The position numbers and the translations under genes were made by a program. From positions 5,545-69,544 of the forward strand of contig CAYNML010000026.1 in NCBI GenBank assembly GCA_964398185.1: a DNA stretch of 64,000 nt, given 5' to 3'. The notes beneath the pieces were generated by a model that was given only the letters and a program-made list of their open reading frames with translations, searched no databases and was not told the DNA's origin. Of the stretch, positions 26,282 through 33,906 are shown piece by piece (positions within the stretch are counted from its first letter, which is position 1; each line of letters starts with the position of its first letter). Source of the stretch: Fen-1058 sp964398185. Lineage in GTDB: Bacteria; Chloroflexota; Anaerolineae; Fen-1058.

Positions 26282-27394
26282 ATGAAGAAGCTCATCGGTT
26301 TGTTGACGTCCGGTGGTGATAGTCCCGGCTTGAATGCCGCCATTCGCGGTATTGGCAAAGCGGTGCTGGGCCGCTATGGCATGGAGGTCATCGGCTTCCG
26401 TGACGGGTTCCGGGGGTTAATGGAAAACCGGTCACAGGCGTTGGATGGGTCTTCCTTCGCCGGTATCCTCACGGTGGGCGGCACGATTCTCGGTACGAGC
26501 CGCGACAAGCCGTATGCGATGCCGGTCGGCGGCAAGATGATGGATATGACGGATGTGATCGTCGACAATTACCGGAAGCATCACCTGGATGTGCTGGTGT
26601 GCCTGGGCGGCGGCGGCACGCAGAAGAACGCTTATCACTTGATGCAGCAGGGCTTGAACATCATCACGCTGCCCAAGACGATCGACAACGATGTGGCGCT
26701 GACCGATGCGACTTTTGGCTTTGATACGGCACTAGGCATTGCCACCGAGGCCATCGATCGGTTGCACAGCACCGCGCACAGTCATCATCGCGTCATCATA
26801 CTGGAAGTGATGGGGCACAAGGCTGGATGGCTGGCGCTGGGGGCCGGCATCGCCGGCGGCGCCGACGTGATTCTGATTCCCGAAATTCCTTACGATGTGG
26901 ATAAAGTCGCTGAGGCCATTTTGAGCCGCAGCCGCACAGGCCACGGGTTCAGCATTGTCGCCATTGCCGAGGGGGCGCTGTCGAAAGAAGAGGTAGCTGC
27001 GGCGGAAGGAGACAAGAAAAAAGACAAGAAGAAGCAGGAGCGCAAGCCGCCAGCACGGGCCAACAACGAAGATGACGAGCTGTCCACGGGACACAGCCTG
27101 CGTCTGGCCAGGCAACTCGAAGCAATGACCGGCCTGGAATCGCGTGTAACGATCCTGGGCTATTTGCAGCGCGGTGGAATCCCATCCGCTGGCGATCGCC
27201 TGCTGGCAACACGCTTGGGAACAGCGTGCGCCAACTTCATCAACCAGGATCGCTACGGGGTCATGGTGGCTGCCCGTGGTGATGGCGCAGTGGCAGTGCC
27301 CTTGGAACAAGTGGTGGGCAGGCGCAAGACCGTGCCCCTCGACCACGACTGGATTGAAACGGCGCGCAGTGTCAATACCTGTCTGGGCGATTGA
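26282..27394 (+). CDS. 6-Phosphofructokinase family enzyme with atypical motifs
   Basis: A 370-aa PFK phosphorylating fructose 6-phosphate. It has TSGGDSPGLNAAIRG at the N-terminus and PKTIDNDV with the catalytic Asp. The nucleotide/Mg loop reads LGGGGTQKNAY, where ATP enzymes usually have GGDGS: the Asp is replaced by Gly. PKTIDND is more typical of mixed-substrate or PPi enzymes than PGTIDND. Residues about 245-270 are a Lys/Glu-rich insertion (KKDKKKQERKPP). Donor specificity is therefore open. Confidence 0.88.
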   Translation: MKKLIGLLTSGGDSPGLNAAIRGIGKAVLGRYGMEVIGFRDGFRGLMENRSQALDGSSFAGILTVGGTILGTSRDKPYAMPVGGKMMDMTDVIVDNYRKHHLDVLVCLGGGGTQKNAYHLMQQGLNIITLPKTIDNDVALTDATFGFDTALGIATEAIDRLHSTAHSHHRVIILEVMGHKAGWLALGAGIAGGADVILIPEIPYDVDKVAEAILSRSRTGHGFSIVAIAEGALSKEEVAAAEGDKKKDKKKQERKPPARANNEDDELSTGHSLRLARQLEAMTGLESRVTILGYLQRGGIPSAGDRLLATRLGTACANFINQDRYGVMVAARGDGAVAVPLEQVVGRRKTVPLDHDWIETARSVNTCLGD

Positions 27395-27433
27395 ACGCCT
27401 GTCCCAGTTTCTCGATTCGACTCGACAATCAGG

Positions 27434-28474
27434 GTGACTGCTTGCTTGGATGAGGTGTCTGTGGAAACTTATCAATCTGCGTATGGATCAGACAAGCATG
27501 GCTTGGTCTGGGGCTATCTCTTCACGCCGGGGCAGGCTGCTCAGTTAGTCGACTCAACCGTGCTGGCCGACTGGCTGACCGCGTTACGCGCCACCCCCGC
27601 TGCCTTCCTGTGGCTGCATTTTTCGCTGTCCAATGCGGCCACCGAATCCTGGCTGCGCCAGAACCTGAGCTTGCCCGATGCTTTCCATGAATCATTTCGC
27701 GTGGAGACCGGCTCGACGCGGCTGGAGCAGGACGCCGATATGCTGGTGGCCGTCATTTACGACGTGCTCTTCGATTTCTCCTTCGACCCTTCATCGGTCG
27801 CCACGGCCAGCCTGTGCCTTCAGCCGCAGCTATTGATCAGCGCGCGCCGCAAACCCCTGCGCTCCATCGATCGGCTGCGCAGTTCAGTCAAAGCGGGCCA
27901 GTCTTTCCGTTCGCCGGCTGAACTGCTGGCCCATCTGCTGCAAGATCAAGCGAGTGTGCTGGTTGATATCGTCCGCCGCTCGACGGCGCGAGTCGACGTT
28001 ATCGAAGACAACATCCTGGCCAATCGCATTTCGATCAGCCGGAGTGAACTGGGTGCACTGCGGCGCATGTTGGTGAGATTGCAGCGGCTGCTTGCGCCGG
28101 AACCGGCGGCGTTCTTCCGTCTGTTGAGCCGCCCGCCCGGCTGGATCAGCAGCGACGATTTGCAAGACCTGCGCCAGGCTGCCGAGGAGTTCGCGGCGGC
28201 GGTCACAGATGCGGCTTCGTTGGTCGAGCGCGTCAAGCTGCTGCAAGAGGAGCTGGCGGGGCTTGTCGGCGAACAGACCAATCGGACGTTGTTTGTGTTG
28301 ACGGTGGTGACCGTGTTAGCGCTGCCGGTGAACATGGTAGCCGGCTTGTTCGGCATGAATGTAGGCGGAATTCCCTTCGGTGAACACGCCAGCGGCTTCC
28401 TGATCATTGTGGCGGCGCTGGTTACCTTCACGGCGCTGCTCGCCTACCTGGCGCTGGGCCGGCGGCGCGATTAG
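27434..28474 (+). CDS. CorA/ZntB-like divalent metal transporter
   Basis: A 346-aa CorA-superfamily protein with a large N-terminal cytoplasmic domain, long helices and two C-terminal membrane segments (about 285-305 and 318-338). The pore motif GMNVGG ends TM1. The arrangement and GMN followed by VGGIPF resemble ZntB. Start GTG 27434 is used; GTG codons a few residues further in are alternatives. Confidence 0.88.
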   Translation: MTACLDEVSVETYQSAYGSDKHGLVWGYLFTPGQAAQLVDSTVLADWLTALRATPAAFLWLHFSLSNAATESWLRQNLSLPDAFHESFRVETGSTRLEQDADMLVAVIYDVLFDFSFDPSSVATASLCLQPQLLISARRKPLRSIDRLRSSVKAGQSFRSPAELLAHLLQDQASVLVDIVRRSTARVDVIEDNILANRISISRSELGALRRMLVRLQRLLAPEPAAFFRLLSRPPGWISSDDLQDLRQAAEEFAAAVTDAASLVERVKLLQEELAGLVGEQTNRTLFVLTVVTVLALPVNMVAGLFGMNVGGIPFGEHASGFLIIVAALVTFTALLAYLALGRRRD

Positions 28475-28509
28475 GTTACAATACAGCCATCTCACTCAGG
28501 GACCTGGCT

Positions 28510-28551
28510 ATGACCACTGCGTTAATCATCGTCGACCTTCAGGTGGTATGA
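28510..28551 (+). pseudogene. 13-codon remnant of an isochorismatase-like start
   Basis: ATG 28510 to TGA 28549-28551 encodes MTTALIIVDLQVV, closely matching the first residues of the intact gene 44 bp downstream (MTMALVVVDIQND). It looks like the truncated start of a duplicated gene; a short upstream peptide is the alternative. Confidence 0.55.
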
Positions 28552-28594
28552 TTGCAGCGCCAAACCATCGCAGCCTGAATCGGAGGAGGCGTCA

Positions 28595-29155
28595 ATGACC
28601 ATGGCTCTCGTCGTCGTCGATATTCAGAACGATTACTTTCCCGAGGGGAAGCTGCCGCTCGCCGGGCCGATCGAAGCATCGCAGCAGGCCGCCCGCCTGC
28701 TCGATCGTTTCCGCCAGACTCAACGGCCCGTCGTTCACATTCAGCACCTTGCCGTAAGACCGGGGGCAACGTTCTTTCTGCCCGGCACCCCCGGCGCGGA
28801 CTTTCATCCCAACGTCCAACCGCTCCCCGGCGAGCCGATCGTGCAGAAGAACTTTCCCAACAGTTTCCGCGAGACGCCGCTGTTGGAGGTGCTGCGCGAA
28901 TTGCAGGTCAATCGCCTGATCATCTGCGGCATGCAGACGAATATGTGCGTCGACGCTATCACGCGCGCCGCGGCCGATTTTGGTTTTGAGTGCCTCGTGG
29001 CGGCGGATGCGTGCGCGGCGCGGAACCTCACCTTCGATGGAGTCACTGTTCTGGCAGAGCAAGTGCATCATGCTTTTCTCGCCGCGTTGAACGGATCGTA
29101 TGCCAGGGTGCTGAAGGTCAATGAGATTCTGGCGCAGTTGGCTGAAGCGGCATGA
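28595..29155 (+). CDS. Isochorismatase-family cysteine hydrolase
   Basis: A 186-aa hydrolase with the triad Asp (VVDIQNDYF), Lys (VQKNFPNSF) and Cys (GMQTNMCVDAIT). The family includes nicotinamidases, isochorismatases and amidases; the substrate is unclear. GGAGGAGG precedes the ATG. It overlaps the YwbE gene by four bases (ATGA), and YwbE in turn overlaps mgsA. Confidence 0.92.
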   Translation: MTMALVVVDIQNDYFPEGKLPLAGPIEASQQAARLLDRFRQTQRPVVHIQHLAVRPGATFFLPGTPGADFHPNVQPLPGEPIVQKNFPNSFRETPLLEVLRELQVNRLIICGMQTNMCVDAITRAAADFGFECLVAADACAARNLTFDGVTVLAEQVHHAFLAALNGSYARVLKVNEILAQLAEAA

Positions 29156-29412
29156 GCGGACAATATCGCAAGAATGTGCAGCCCGGCACGCGCGTGGAAA
29201 TCGTCCAGAAGAAAGATCAGCGCGGCGGGCGGCGCACGGCGGGCGTGGTCAAAGAGATTCTGACGCGGTCGGCGTTTCATCCGCGCGGAATCAAAGTGCG
29301 CCTCGTGAACGGACAGGTCGGGCGGGTGCAAGCGATTCTGGCTGAAGAGGCGCAGCCTGAAACAAGGGAGGAACAGACCAATGGCACACAAGAAAATCGC
29401 GATGGAGCATGA
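29152..29412 (+). CDS. YwbE-family protein (DUF2196)
   Basis: An 86-aa basic protein beginning MSGQYRKNVQPGTRVEIVQKKDQ, with the family-typical GVVKEILTRSAFHPRGIKVRL. Function is unknown; the beta-rich, RNA- or ligand-binding-like fold is conjecture. It overlaps the isochorismatase gene by 4 bp and mgsA by 32 bp in another frame, so its translation is tightly coupled to both. Confidence 0.9.
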   Translation: MSGQYRKNVQPGTRVEIVQKKDQRGGRRTAGVVKEILTRSAFHPRGIKVRLVNGQVGRVQAILAEEAQPETREEQTNGTQENRDGA

Positions 29413-29848
29413 CAAGAAGATCGCGCTGGTGGCGCACGATAATAAGAAGCGCGATCTGCTGGAATGGGCCAAGTTCAATCGCGTCCTGTTGGCCCATCAC
29501 ATCGTGTATGCCACCGGCACCACCGGCACAATTCTGGAGCGCGAACTCGGTTTCCCGATCCGCAAATTGCAGAGCGGGCCGCTGGGCGGCGATCAACAGA
29601 TCGGGGCGAAGATCACCGAAGGCAAGATCGATTTTCTGATCTTCTTTTGGGATCCGCTGGAGCCGCAGCCGCACGATCCGGATGTGAAGGCGCTGCTGCG
29701 CATGGCGGTGGTGTGGAACATCCCGATCGCGTGCAATCGCGCTTCGGCGGACTTCATGATCTCTTCGCCGTTGATGGACGGCGAGTACGATCGGCTGGTG
29801 CCCGACTACGACGACATCCGCCAACGGCCGCTCAGCGTGCGGGACTAA
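29381..29848 (+). CDS. mgsA: Methylglyoxal synthase
   Basis: Converts dihydroxyacetone phosphate to methylglyoxal, a phosphate-recycling glycolytic bypass. The 155-aa protein has ALVAHDNKKRDLLEW, YATGTTGTILER for phosphate binding, GPLGGDQQIGAKI with the catalytic Asp and WDPLEPQPHDPDVKALLR with His. GGGAGG precedes ATG 29381, which lies inside the ywbE frame. Confidence 0.95.
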   Translation: MAHKKIAMEHDKKIALVAHDNKKRDLLEWAKFNRVLLAHHIVYATGTTGTILERELGFPIRKLQSGPLGGDQQIGAKITEGKIDFLIFFWDPLEPQPHDPDVKALLRMAVVWNIPIACNRASADFMISSPLMDGEYDRLVPDYDDIRQRPLSVRD

Positions 29849-29860
29849 TCGGGTAAACCA

Positions 29861-29904
29861 CAACCGGGGTGCTGCGTCGATTGGCAACCCCCCGGTTGAT
29901 TTTT
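29861..29904. terminator. Intrinsic terminator between convergent mgsA and META lipoprotein
   Basis: CAACCGGGG (29861-29869) pairs with CCCCGGTTG (29890-29898), followed by ATTTTT. A second imperfect hairpin of the CTTCCGAAG repeat type lies at 29910-29943. Confidence 0.75.
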
Positions 29905-29949
29905 ACGAGGCTTCCGAAGTTTTGTGAAGACTGCGGAAGTCTTTGGCTT

Positions 29950-31647
29950 TTACTGCGAGAACTTCATGCTGCCGCTGTCCATTTTCCACAACAGGATCAA
30001 GTCGTTGCCGTCGAAGAAATAGGACGACACCTGAGCCAACTGCTGCTGGAACACGCTGTCCAGCGTGGGCGGCGGACAGGCCATCAACGTCGAGAAGCCG
30101 AGCTGAATGGTGAGGTTGGTTTCATCGGCCTGGTACGAGCCACCGCCGGTGTTGCAGTCCAGCTTCAGGCCCAGCGTGCCGTCGGGATTGAACTGGATCG
30201 TGTAGTTGGCCGGATTAGGCGAGTTCCACGTTTGGCCGGCGCTGTCGGCGGACTGCTGCCACTTCCATGCACCGCTCTGCAGCCGCTGCACGTTGCTGCC
30301 CGACGAAGCGGGAGGCGTCGTTGCTCCGCCGCTGCCGGCGCCGGGCGCGGGCTGCGCGCCGCCGGTGGTAAAGACCATGATCCCCGTATCGAACTTGAGC
30401 GCCAGGTACAGCGTGCTGCCTTCGATCTTGTACGACGCCACCTGATCGAGCATCTTGACGTACTCGTCCGAGGGCGGCGGGCACATGGCGCGCGTCATGC
30501 CTTCAACCTTCATGGTCAGGCTGGCGCCGCTGAGCGTGTACGAGCCGCTGCCGTTGTTGCAATCGGCCACGAAGATGAAGCGCTTGGTCGCCTGATCGAA
30601 TAGCAAGGTGTACTTCGTCGGATCGGGCGCGGTGGTAGTCGAGTCGTTGCTGTACTCAGTCTTGATCCAGTTCCAGGTGGGGCCTTCCAGGCTGGCGTCC
30701 GGCCCCGAGGTGCTGGGTGGCTGCTGTGGCGCGGTGGCGGCCTGGCCCCCGACGAGCGTCAGCGTGCCATTGACCGTGGTCATGGTCAGTGAATCGCCTT
30801 GCACCACGTACGAGTTGACCTCGCTGAGTTCTTTGAGAAATTCTTCGGACAGCGAGCCGGGCGGGCACATAGCGCGCGTCACACCGCCAATCATGATCTG
30901 CAAGCTCTGCCCGTCGGTCATGAACTCGCCGATGGCGTTGTTGCAATCGGCCTTGATGTTGACCCGCCCGTCGACCATCGAAAATTCGATCGTGTAATCG
31001 GCAGGACTTGCGGGGCTGAAGGTCTGTCCATCCTTAAGCGCGGAGTTGACCCACTGCCACGTCTTGCCGCCCAAATCCTGGCCGGGAATCTCGCCCGGTT
31101 GGCCCGGCTGCGCCTGACCGGCGGGCGCCGGCGTGAACGTCATGCCGCCGCTGTCCAGCTTGAAATTGAGCGTCAAGGTGTCGCCTTGCAGCAGGTACTT
31201 GGCGACTGCGCTCAGCTGCTTGAGATACTCGCTGTCCAGCGAGCCGGGCGGGCACATGGCCATGGTGGATGGGCCGAGGGTGATAGTCAGATTGTCGGCT
31301 TCAGTGATGTACGTGCCGAGGACGTTGTTGCAATCGGCCTTGATGACGACCTTGCCGTCGGGCATGAACTCGATCGTGTAATTGGCGGGCGTTGGCACAT
31401 CGATCGTCTTGCCATCGCTGTAGATGGTCTTGGTCCACTGCCAGACCTGGCCGCTCAACGGCGACGGGCCGGTGGGCAGCACCTGTGGCGCGGCCGTGGG
31501 TGGTTGCGCGGGCTGCGCGGGCTGCGCGGCGGGCGTGGCCTGCTCAGGTCCGGCGGTGGGCGCGGGCGGCGCCGGCGGTGCGCCGCAGGCCGCCAGCAGC
31601 ATGGCGGCCAACGTCAGCAGCACGACAACGAGGGTTAGCTTCTTCAT
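29950..31647 (-). CDS. Lipoprotein with four META (HslJ-like) domains
   Basis: A 565-aa surface lipoprotein. The signal peptide (MKKLTLVVVLLTLAAMLLAAC) has its lipobox Cys at 21, followed by a Pro/Ala/Gln-rich linker. Four tandem META/DUF306 repeats follow, each with W-x-W near the start, a central ADCNN or LDCN and a later MCPP, so each domain keeps a Cys pair likely to form a disulfide. AAGGAGA precedes the start at 31647. META domains are linked to heat-shock protein HslJ and motility-related lipoproteins; no catalytic role is known. Confidence 0.9.
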   Translation of the reverse strand: MKKLTLVVVLLTLAAMLLAACGAPPAPPAPTAGPEQATPAAQPAQPAQPPTAAPQVLPTGPSPLSGQVWQWTKTIYSDGKTIDVPTPANYTIEFMPDGKVVIKADCNNVLGTYITEADNLTITLGPSTMAMCPPGSLDSEYLKQLSAVAKYLLQGDTLTLNFKLDSGGMTFTPAPAGQAQPGQPGEIPGQDLGGKTWQWVNSALKDGQTFSPASPADYTIEFSMVDGRVNIKADCNNAIGEFMTDGQSLQIMIGGVTRAMCPPGSLSEEFLKELSEVNSYVVQGDSLTMTTVNGTLTLVGGQAATAPQQPPSTSGPDASLEGPTWNWIKTEYSNDSTTTAPDPTKYTLLFDQATKRFIFVADCNNGSGSYTLSGASLTMKVEGMTRAMCPPPSDEYVKMLDQVASYKIEGSTLYLALKFDTGIMVFTTGGAQPAPGAGSGGATTPPASSGSNVQRLQSGAWKWQQSADSAGQTWNSPNPANYTIQFNPDGTLGLKLDCNTGGGSYQADETNLTIQLGFSTLMACPPPTLDSVFQQQLAQVSSYFFDGNDLILLWKMDSGSMKFSQ

Positions 31648-31698
31648 GGGTCTCCTTGTTTGAATGGGATTGGCAAAAGGTGTCATTTGCTGGACTTG

Positions 31699-31704
31699 AT
31701 TATA
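31699..31704 (-). promoter_or_regulatory. -10 element of the META lipoprotein gene
   Basis: A minus-strand consensus TATAAT lies 52 bp upstream of the start codon. A weak TTAGTG-like -35 is about 18 bp further up. Confidence 0.5.
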
Positions 31705-31752
31705 ACCCGGGCGGCGCAAATGCACTAAATGGGAGCCGGTAAGTGGCGGCAT

Positions 31753-31781
31753 TTGACTTGCGCGCCCGCCCTCGGTACAAT
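31753..31781 (+). promoter_or_regulatory. Promoter of the CBS-ACT gene
   Basis: TTGACT (31753-31758), 17-bp spacer, TACAAT (31776-31781). It lies 43 bp before ATG 31825. Confidence 0.8.
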
Positions 31782-31824
31782 GCAGTCCACATCACCCCAC
31801 CATCTCACTTGGAGGTCAATCCCC

Positions 31825-32472
31825 ATGCTCGTTCGTGAACGTATGACGCGGAACCCCGTGCTGTGCTCGTCCGATCTGCCCGTCAATGAAGCGTTTGATT
31901 TGATGAAGAAGGAGCGCATCCGCCGCATGCCCGTGGTCGATAAGGGCGGCAAACTGGTCGGCATCGTCTCCGACAAGGATCTGCTGCGCGTGACACCGTC
32001 GCCGGCCACGACGTTGAGCGCGTATGAGATTCCTTACCTGCTGTCCAAGGTCAAAGTTGGCGATGTGATGACGAAGAACGTCATCACGGTCAGCGAAGAC
32101 ACGCCTATCGAGGACGCCGCGCGCATCATGGTCGACAACAAGATCGGCGGCCTGCCGGTGGTGAACGAGGAAGCGGTGGTGGTGGGCATCATCACCGAGA
32201 CCGACATCTTCAAGACCTTCCTGGAACTGATCGGCGCGCGCAAGCCCGGCGTGCGGATTACGATGTACGTGAAGGACGTGCGCGGCGAACTGGCGCGCAT
32301 GGCCCAGGCCGTGGCCGACGTGGGCGGCAACATCGTCGCCACCGTGGAAGTGCCCGGTACCGATTCGACCAACTATGAGGTGTTGCTGAAGGTCACCGAA
32401 GCGTCGAAGGAGGCGCTCGTGGAGGCGCTCAAGCCGATCGCCGTGCGCATCGTCGACGTGCGCGAGGGGTAG
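31825..32472 (+). CDS. CBS-domain pair with C-terminal ACT domain
   Basis: A 215-aa cytoplasmic sensor: two CBS motifs (MLVRERMTRNPVLCSSD to about residue 60; VGDVMTKNVITVSEDTPIEDA to about 130) and an ACT-like domain (about 140-215, RITMYVKDVRGELARMAQAVADVGGN). CBS pairs bind adenosyl ligands and ACT domains bind amino acids, as in AcuB-like proteins. It has its own promoter, TTGGAGGT ribosome site and terminator, so it is monocistronic. Target unknown. Confidence 0.92.
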   Translation: MLVRERMTRNPVLCSSDLPVNEAFDLMKKERIRRMPVVDKGGKLVGIVSDKDLLRVTPSPATTLSAYEIPYLLSKVKVGDVMTKNVITVSEDTPIEDAARIMVDNKIGGLPVVNEEAVVVGIITETDIFKTFLELIGARKPGVRITMYVKDVRGELARMAQAVADVGGNIVATVEVPGTDSTNYEVLLKVTEASKEALVEALKPIAVRIVDVREG

Positions 32473-32494
32473 CCGCGCGAGTGTAGACAAAGTG

Positions 32495-32532
32495 AGACCC
32501 GGCCTCTGAAGCGACAGAGGCCGGGTCTTTGT
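32495..32532 (+). terminator. Intrinsic terminator after the CBS-ACT gene
   Basis: A perfect 14-bp stem, AGACCCGGCCTCTG (32495-32508) with CAGAGGCCGGGTCT (32515-32528), AAGCGA loop, then TTGTGTT. Confidence 0.9.
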
Positions 32533-32579
32533 GTTATTGATCAGCCGCGAAGATGTGCACGCCAGTTATGAGGGAGCAG

Positions 32580-32710
32580 TCATTCCCGCGTGCTGTTGGC
32601 GGGAATCCAGCAGCCGATTGGCATGATACGCTAGATGCACCCTGGATGCCCGATACGCCCTGTCCGCGCTATGCGCGGGGGCGCGCTTGGCGAAGCACTC
32701 GGGCATGATG
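32580..32710. repeat. Dispersed repeat, CATTCCCGCG / CTCGGGCAT family, copy 2
   Basis: CATTCCCGCG...GGCGGGAATCCAG hairpin and GGATGCCCGAT...ACTCGGGCATGAT hairpin, like 14454-14531 and 53206-53289. With flanking bases 32533-32817 this stretch shows no credible gene. Confidence 0.75.
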
Positions 32711-32817
32711 GTTCACCGATCGCGATTCCACAGGACTTCCATGATTGCAATTAACACAGCGTCTCCGATGTTCGCCATCAGATACACCACAGGCCAATTG
32801 GAACTTGCACCTGCCTG

Positions 32818-33200
32818 TCAGCTGCGAAGCCTAAACAGTACCTTGAACCGTTGCCAGATCGAGCGCCGGGGCTTGAGACGGATGTGCTCAATCAGGTACT
32901 CGCTTGGCGGTAACTCACCACGGCGAACTGCTTGGGCGATCTCTCGCGCGAAACGTGGCCAGTCCTGTTCGAAGAAGGGTTCGTGATACTGCCAATTGTG
33001 GTTGGCTGCATCGACCCAATTGTCCCAAAACGTGAAGGCGAATGCTATTGGCTCGTCGAAGTGAGAGTTGATCTCGAGAATACGGCCATAGTCTGATCGT
33101 AGGTCTCGCCGATGCGACGAATAAAGCCCTGTTCTTGGAGGCGTGCCTCTGCCTCAAGTGCGTTAGCCATGACTTCATGCTCTTCAGAGGACATACTCAT
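32818..33200 (-). pseudogene. Frameshifted small gene of unknown function
   Basis: From ATG 33200 the minus strand reads MSMSSEEHEVMANALEAEA...RIGETYDQ and stops early at 33045. From about 33090 a second frame gives a coherent Trp- and acid-rich product, ILEINSHFDEPIAFAFTFWD, then WVDAANHNWQYHEPFFEQDW, ending near KVLFRLRS at TGA 32818-32820. The two parts fit one protein of roughly 125 aa broken by a single indel around 33080-33095. A programmed shift or sequencing error is possible. No family is recognised. Confidence 0.6.
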
Positions 33201-33266
33201 GTCGCCTAACCACCGAATATCTGACGCCAAGGCAATTACATATCTCCGACACGGGACAAAACGCCG

Positions 33267-33367
33267 AAGACCTCGGAGGTTTTGTGCGTTTGGCTGGCGC
33301 TGCTTGGTCATCAACCCGATCGATGAGCAGGCGTTGGCAAACGATCAATGAAAACCTCCGAGGTCTT
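33267..33367. repeat. 101-bp element with perfect 17-bp inverted ends
   Basis: AAGACCTCGGAGGTTTT (33267-33283) and AAAACCTCCGAGGTCTT (33351-33367) are exact inverse complements 67 bp apart. It may be a miniature inverted-repeat element or a long-loop hairpin of the CCTCCGAGG family. It ends 3 bp before the stop of the M50-like gene. Confidence 0.75.
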
Positions 33368-33369
33368 GA

Positions 33370-33906
33370 TCACCGCCGCTTGATCCAATGCCAGATCGTC
33401 CCGCCGTCATTGAAGCCCAGCGGAATGAACACTTGCAGCGTCATCACGAACAGGTTCTCCAGAAAGAAGAACCACAACACAAACGACCACACGGCCTCGA
33501 TATTGCGCGCCGTCATGAGGATGACGATGAAGGCGATCGACGACAACCACGCGCTGAAGATCGGCCCGCCCAACGCGCGGCGGAGGTGGACCCTGGCGGG
33601 CAGCGGCGGCTCTTCAGGCGGATAGAGCGAGGTGGCAAACACGCCCAGTGTGCCGAAGCGCACACCGCTCATCGGATAACCGGTGCGGCGCGCCGCCCAG
33701 GCGTGACCCAGTTGATGCACCACTTCGCTGAACCAGTGCAGCACGACGACGATCAGACCGCCGAGCAGCGCGGATCCGATCGGGAGGTTGAACACCGCCG
33801 CCATCAATCCGATCGCGATCACATACAACCCGATCGATCCGATCAGCGCCAATCGGATCACCGTCAAACGCAGTCCGGCCAGTGTGCCCAATGATCTTTC
33901 TTTCAT
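33370..33906 (-). CDS. M50 (site-2 protease)-like membrane protein lacking the catalytic Glu
   Basis: A 178-aa membrane protein with about four hydrophobic segments. HWFSEVVHQLGHAWAARRTG aligns with the HExxH zinc motif of M50 proteases but reads HQLGH, replacing the catalytic Glu with Gln. The distal FNDGGTIWHW resembles the second metal motif with its Asp. It is thus probably a non-proteolytic homolog. ATG 33906 overlaps the recJ stop by four bases; the open frame extends further upstream within recJ. Confidence 0.75.
   Translation of the reverse strand: MKERSLGTLAGLRLTVIRLALIGSIGLYVIAIGLMAAVFNLPIGSALLGGLIVVVLHWFSEVVHQLGHAWAARRTGYPMSGVRFGTLGVFATSLYPPEEPPLPARVHLRRALGGPIFSAWLSSIAFIVILMTARNIEAVWSFVLWFFFLENLFVMTLQVFIPLGFNDGGTIWHWIKRR

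Noticed and set aside
24991..26358. A 455-codon open frame antisense to the carboxyltransferase gene
   Set aside because: Composition is Arg/His/Gln-rich as expected for a mirror of a GC-biased gene, with no ribosome site or known motif; the + strand has the full MCC-beta family match.
32687..32986. 99-codon + strand frame between the CBS gene and recJ operon
   Set aside because: It begins in a repeat and lies opposite the more convincing frameshifted minus-strand gene.
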